From NCBI RefSeq assembly GCF_001938945.1, contig NZ_MKIO01000039.1, positions 62,001-126,000 on the forward strand: a stretch of DNA of 64,000 bases. Reading direction: 5' to 3'. Each line of letters opens with the position of its first letter. Positions within the stretch are counted from its first letter, which is position 1. The notes beneath the pieces are model-generated. The model had not been told where the DNA came from, did no database searches, and worked only from the letters and a program-made list of their open reading frames with translations. Origin of the DNA: Xaviernesmea rhizosphaerae (GTDB lineage Bacteria; Pseudomonadota; Alphaproteobacteria; Rhizobiales; Rhizobiaceae). Shown here one piece after another: positions 60,733 through 64,000 of the stretch. The position numbers and the translations under genes were made by a program.

Positions 60733-61374
60733 ATGACGGGCGCACAGGGGTCCTTGCCGCTGGACCCCGCTATCAAGCCAGCCCATCTGCCTCCCGGCGT
60801 CCTCTATCGGCGCGACATCCTGTCTCTCGATGACGAACAGGCCATCCGCGAGCGGCTCGACGCGGGCGAATGGAGCACGGTGCTGAAGCGCCGCGTCCAG
60901 CATTTCGGCTATCTCTACGATTACAGGGCGCCGGCGGTGACGGCGGAGGCTTATCTTGGGCCGCTGCCGAATTGGCTTCAGTCGCTGGGTGAGCGATTGT
61001 GCGCCGAGGGGGTGTTGGCAGTCATGCCGGACCAGGTCATCGCCAATGAATATCTGCCGGGCCAGGGCATCAGCGCCCATGTCGATTGCGTGCCGTGCTT
61101 TGGCGAGGCGATCGTTTCGATCGGTCTTCTATCTCTTTGCGAAATGATCTTTCGGGAAAGAAGTGGCGCCCGCACGTTGCCTCTGCTGCTGGAGCCACGC
61201 TCCTGCCTCTTGCTGACGGGCGCGGGCCGATATGACTGGACCCATGAGATACCCCCGCGAAAGTCTGATTTCGTCGGGGGCGTCCGGGTCGAGCGCGGAA
61301 GGCGGATATCGCTGACCTTTCGCAAGGTCATTCCGGCAGCCGGCTCAAACAGCGCCGCAATGACGCAAACGTGA
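60733..61374 (+). CDS. AlkB-like 2-oxoglutarate/Fe(II) dioxygenase
   Basis: A 213-residue protein of the AlkB family, which demethylates nucleic acids or proteins. NEYLPGQGISAHVDC gives the iron ligands His116 and Asp118; RYDWTHEIPPRKSD gives His171; and RGRRISLTFRKV holds the 2-oxoglutarate arginine. It resembles ALKBH8/ALKBH4-type short members more than E. coli AlkB, so the target (DNA, tRNA or protein) is open. Last gene of the fthC-ymdB-yciI-alkB operon. Confidence 0.88.
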   Translation: MTGAQGSLPLDPAIKPAHLPPGVLYRRDILSLDDEQAIRERLDAGEWSTVLKRRVQHFGYLYDYRAPAVTAEAYLGPLPNWLQSLGERLCAEGVLAVMPDQVIANEYLPGQGISAHVDCVPCFGEAIVSIGLLSLCEMIFRERSGARTLPLLLEPRSCLLLTGAGRYDWTHEIPPRKSDFVGGVRVERGRRISLTFRKVIPAAGSNSAAMTQT

Positions 61375-61465
61375 CGCATTCCTGCCATCGCTGTGCTGGA
61401 CGGGACTCTCCGGCCAGCTATCCTCCTCGACGCGAACGAGAAGTCCACGCGCGGGAGCTGCCGTC

Positions 61466-62335
61466 ATGCTGCGCTATGCCGTTCTGTTGTTTGTCGCCAT
61501 CGCATTCATTCACCTCGTCTGGCCCATGCCGGCGGCCCATGCGCAGGCAACGCCACCTGCCAGCCCCCAGGCCACGCGCCCCGTCAGCCAATGCCAGGCG
61601 ATCGCCGAGCGGCTGCCGAAGGTCCAGTTCGCCGCTTTCCGCACGGATGCGGCGGGGCCGCGGGCGGTGGCGGGCGAGGCCGGCGCGGTGACGATCACCT
61701 ATCTCGGCCATTCCGCCTTCAACATCGTCAGCCCCGAGGGCGTATCGATCGTCACCGACTATAATGGCTGGTACAAGCCTGCCGAGACGCCCGATATCGT
61801 CACCATGAACAAGGCGCATTCGACGCATTACACGCTGAGCCCCGATCCGGCGATCGCCCATGTTCTGCATGGCTGGCGCGACGACGGGGAGCCGGCCGAC
61901 CATGATCTGGTGCTGCGTGACGCCTATGTGCGCAATGTCGTCACCGATATTCGCCTGGGCTGGGGCGGCGATGCCATGGAGAAGAACGGCAACTCGATCT
62001 TCATCTTCGAGATCGCCGGGCTCTGCATCGGCCATCTCGGCCATCTGCATCAGGAACTGACCGAGGTGCATTATGCCGAGATCGGCCGGCTCGACGTCGT
62101 CATGGTGCCTGTCGATGGCGGGCTGACGCTGGGGCCCGACAGCATGAGCCGGGTGGTGAGCCGGCTGCGCTCCTCCCTGATCCTGCCCATGCACCGGCGC
62201 GGGCCCCCGATCGATCGGTTCCTCTCTCTGTTCGGATCGGGCTTCGACGCGCGCTATGCCGACAGCGACAGCGTGACGGTGTCGCTGCGCAGCCTGCCGA
62301 AGAAGCCACTGATCCTGATCCTGCAGGGGGTCTAG
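61466..62335 (+). CDS. Secreted metallo-beta-lactamase-fold protein
   Basis: A 289-residue protein with a signal peptide (AVLLFVAIAFIHLVWPMPAAHAQ). The UlaG-like MBL core shows VTITYLGHSAFNIVSPEGVSIVTDY, MNKAHSTHYTLSPDP (THYT in place of HxHxDH), ICIGHLGHLH and a late ILPMHRRGP. The metal set is partly non-canonical, as in other periplasmic UlaG-like proteins. Substrate unknown. 91 bases behind the alkB-like gene with its own weak start region. Confidence 0.82.
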   Translation: MLRYAVLLFVAIAFIHLVWPMPAAHAQATPPASPQATRPVSQCQAIAERLPKVQFAAFRTDAAGPRAVAGEAGAVTITYLGHSAFNIVSPEGVSIVTDYNGWYKPAETPDIVTMNKAHSTHYTLSPDPAIAHVLHGWRDDGEPADHDLVLRDAYVRNVVTDIRLGWGGDAMEKNGNSIFIFEIAGLCIGHLGHLHQELTEVHYAEIGRLDVVMVPVDGGLTLGPDSMSRVVSRLRSSLILPMHRRGPPIDRFLSLFGSGFDARYADSDSVTVSLRSLPKKPLILILQGV

Positions 62336-62581
62336 CGCGTCTTGTCTAAAGAGGCAGGCCCCATCCGGGGCGGAAAGACGGGCCCCAAGCGCGAATTTCC
62401 CCGGGTGATCTGGACGCGCCAGCGCAAGCTCACTATAAGGCGGCACTTCCCTCGATGACGTCACGCGATCTTCAAGCACGACTGCGTGCACGTCTTGAGC
62501 CGATCGCCTCCGCATGTCCCGCCCGGCCTTGATGCCAGGGGATGTGCCGTCCAAACCCTGGAATGAACACGAGTCACGCTG
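62336..62581. promoter_or_regulatory. Leader region of yebC
   Basis: 246 bases without a gene. TATAAG at about 62433 may be a -10 for yebC; a matching -35 was not clear. Confidence 0.35.
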
Positions 62582-63328
62582 ATGGCAGGCCATTCACAGT
62601 TCAAGAACATCATGCACCGCAAGGGGCGTCAGGACGCCGTGCGCTCCAAGATGTTCTCCAAGCTCGCACGCGAAATCACCGTTGCCGCCAAGACGGGGCT
62701 GCCCGATCCGACCATGAACTCGCGCCTGCGTCTGGCCGTCCAGAACGCCAAGGCGCAGTCCATGCCCAAGGACAATATCGAGCGCGCCATCAAGAAGGCG
62801 GCAGGCGCCGATGGCGAAAGCTATGACGAAGTCCGCTACGAGGGCTATGGCCCGGGCGGCGTCGCCGTCATCGTCGAAGCGCTGACCGACAACCGCAACC
62901 GCACCGCCTCCAGCGTGCGCTCCACCTTTTCCAAGGCCGGCGGTGCTCTGGGCGAAACCGGTTCCGTCTCCTTCTCCTTCGACCGCGTCGGCGAAATCAC
63001 CTACAAGGCTTCCGTCGGCAGCGCCGACAAGGTCATGGAAGCCGCGATCGAGGCCGGCGCCGAGGATGTGGTTTCCGACGAGGACAGCCACACGATCTAT
63101 TGCGGCTTCGAGGACATCAACGAGGTGTCCAAGGCGCTGGAAGGCGCGCTGGGCGAAGCCGACACCGTCAAGGCCGTCTGGCGCCCGCAGAACACCGTGC
63201 CCGTCGATGAAGAGCGCGCCGCCTCGCTGCTGAAGCTGGTCGAGACGCTGGAAGACGATGACGACGTACAGAACGTCTACACCAATTTCGAGGTGTCCGA
63301 CGAGGTTATGGCCAAGCTCTCGGCCTGA
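62582..63328 (+). CDS. yebC: YebC/PmpR family transcription/translation factor
   Basis: A 248-residue protein of the universal YebC family: [18 protein letters not shown] at the start, ARAIKKAAG-like segment ([20 protein letters not shown]), [23 protein letters not shown] and a C-terminal [15 protein letters not shown]. Members relieve ribosome stalling at proline runs or regulate transcription. In this genome its target is unknown. No operon partner downstream; the next gene converges. Confidence 0.95.
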   Translation: MAGHSQFKNIMHRKGRQDAVRSKMFSKLAREITVAAKTGLPDPTMNSRLRLAVQNAKAQSMPKDNIERAIKKAAGADGESYDEVRYEGYGPGGVAVIVEALTDNRNRTASSVRSTFSKAGGALGETGSVSFSFDRVGEITYKASVGSADKVMEAAIEAGAEDVVSDEDSHTIYCGFEDINEVSKALEGALGEADTVKAVWRPQNTVPVDEERAASLLKLVETLEDDDDVQNVYTNFEVSDEVMAKLSA

Positions 63329-63360
63329 TCCTACGCCTGTCCTGATTGTCAGACGATTTC

Positions 63361-63383
63361 ATCCCCGGCCTTGCGCCGGGGAT
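63361..63383. terminator. Hairpin between yebC and the converging oxidoreductase gene
   Basis: ATCCCCGGC/GCCGGGGAT stem with a 5-base loop. The T-tract is poor (TTGTCGTTT on the plus strand), so it is a weak bidirectional terminator. Confidence 0.6.
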
Positions 63384-63402
63384 TGTCGTTTCAGGCAGCG
63401 CG

Positions 63403-64000
63403 TCAGGCCGCCTGCGCCAGACGCTGCTGCGCGCCGGCAAAGAGCCGCACCGATTTCAGCCGTGCCTCCATGTCGAAGATCGGCATGGAGACGATCAGTT
63501 CGTCCGCCCTGGTCATGTCGAGGAAGTCGGAGATCTGCCGGCGGATGCGCTCGGGGCCGCCGACCACGGCATAGGTCATGGCGTGCTCCACGAACTGCTT
63601 TTCCGCCGGGGACCAGAGCCCCTCCATGCTGTCGACCGGTGGCGGGAACTGGCCACGCGCATTGCGCCTGAGCGCCACGAAGGATTGCTGCATCGAGGTG
63701 AAGAGGTGGTCGGCCTCCGCGTCGGTATCGGCCGCCACGCCCATGATACCGACCATGGCATAGGGCGCGCTCAAGCTTTCCGAGGGGCGGAAGCGTTCGC
63801 GATAGATCTCCAGCGCCGTCATCAGCATGTCGGGCGCGAAATGCGAGGCGAAGGCGAAGGGCAGGCCGAGCATGGCCGCAAGCTGGGCGCTGTAGGTGGA
63901 GGAGCCGAGCAGCCAGATCGGCACATTGCTTCCCGCACCAGGCACGGCAATCAGCCCCTGGTTTTCACCGGGCTCGGCCAGCAGCGCCTGCAATTCCACC
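63403..64000 (-). CDS. LLM class flavin-dependent oxidoreductase (5' end cut off)
   Basis: The C-terminal 199 residues of a bacterial-luciferase-like monooxygenase: VPIWLLGSSTYSAQLAAMLGLPFAFASHFAP (F420/FMN-binding family block), then IMGVAADTDAEADHLF and VVGGPERIRRQISDFLDMTRADELIVSMPI, typical of the luciferase-like TIM barrel. The frame is open at the window edge, so the start lies beyond 64000. Substrate unknown. Confidence 0.88.
   Translation of the reverse strand, partial: VELQALLAEPGENQGLIAVPGAGSNVPIWLLGSSTYSAQLAAMLGLPFAFASHFAPDMLMTALEIYRERFRPSESLSAPYAMVGIMGVAADTDAEADHLFTSMQQSFVALRRNARGQFPPPVDSMEGLWSPAEKQFVEHAMTYAVVGGPERIRRQISDFLDMTRADELIVSMPIFDMEARLKSVRLFAGAQQRLAQAA

Noticed and set aside
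1-64000. tRNA, rRNA, CRISPR array, integrase or transposase
   Set aside because: Both strands were read for the TFC-arm pattern with CCA ends, regular spacer arrays and recombinase motifs; none was found.

Overview
The window is a high-GC (by eye, in the low to mid 60s percent) alphaproteobacterial chromosome segment, almost certainly Rhizobiaceae (Rhizobium/Agrobacterium relatives). Support comes from homospermidine synthase, an Omp10-type lipoprotein, GapR (DUF2312), RcdA (DUF1465), DUF1244, DUF1036 and DUF4164 proteins, the alphaproteobacterial cysteine-free L31 and 41-residue L36, a 6S RNA next to zapA, and a dispersed intergenic palindrome of the AGAGCATCGG...CCGATGCTCT type. I see no prophage, plasmid, transposase, CRISPR array, tRNA or rRNA. 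It reads as a stable core-genome region with a few lineage-specific pieces.

Layout. 1-12.9 kb: the end of a polysaccharide pyruvyl transferase gene, gltD, and cell-envelope genes (SGNH-like DUF459 protein, MltB-like transglycosylase, galU, a beta-barrel protein, a LysM 5'-nucleotidase, an Omp10 lipoprotein) together with hemH. 13.4-21 kb: homospermidine synthase, a pabB-pabC pair for p-aminobenzoate, oligoendopeptidase F, and a divergent NtrC-like response regulator. 21-25 kb: a MepK-like murein peptidase with a long disordered tail and formaldehyde dehydrogenase, followed by almost 1 kb without a gene. 25.8-34.5 kb: gapR, DUF1244, N-formylglutamate amidohydrolase, DUF1036-pyk, a secreted alpha/beta hydrolase, a TPR protein, rpmJ, purE-purK, and two divergent DUF465 coiled-coil genes. 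35-42.1 kb: an ArsR regulator with a TauE-type permease, then a co-directional run of a ThiE-like protein, Sel1-repeat protein, IMPase-like protein, MotA/ExbB-like channel and OmpA/MotB-like protein. 42.5-49.2 kb: an orphan TctC protein, an ABC exporter, rpmE, rcdA and an MFS transporter. 49.5-55.8 kb: central carbon genes on the minus strand, tkt-gap-(glycolipid-binding protein)-pgk and fba with its own promoter. 56.1-64 kb: DUF4164, zapA, 6S RNA, a TadG-like vWA protein, the fthC-ymdB-yciI-alkB operon, a secreted metallo-beta-lactamase-fold protein, yebC, and an LLM oxidoreductase cut by the window end.

The most interesting signals are these. (1) The MotA-like/MotB-like pair, with an upstream IMPase-fold protein that has lost several metal-ligand residues, looks like a non-flagellar, envelope-spanning proton-driven machine; the channel pair resembles ZorA/ZorB in architecture. 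(2) A full CtrA box lies upstream of rcdA, whose Caulobacter product is an adaptor for CtrA degradation. (3) Two LacI-type operators overlap the fba promoter. (4) An intergenic repeat supplies the TAG stop codon of both gltD and the homospermidine synthase gene. (5) The conserved zapA-ssrS-fthC order is split by an AT-richer vWA gene. (6) Several proteins keep an enzyme fold but lack hallmark residues: the DUF459 SGNH protein, the ThiE-like protein, the IMPase and the NtrC-like AAA+ domain.

Start codons were reassigned by hand where the longest frame ran over a neighbour or lacked a Shine-Dalgarno sequence. Family names rest on motif recognition, not database searches.
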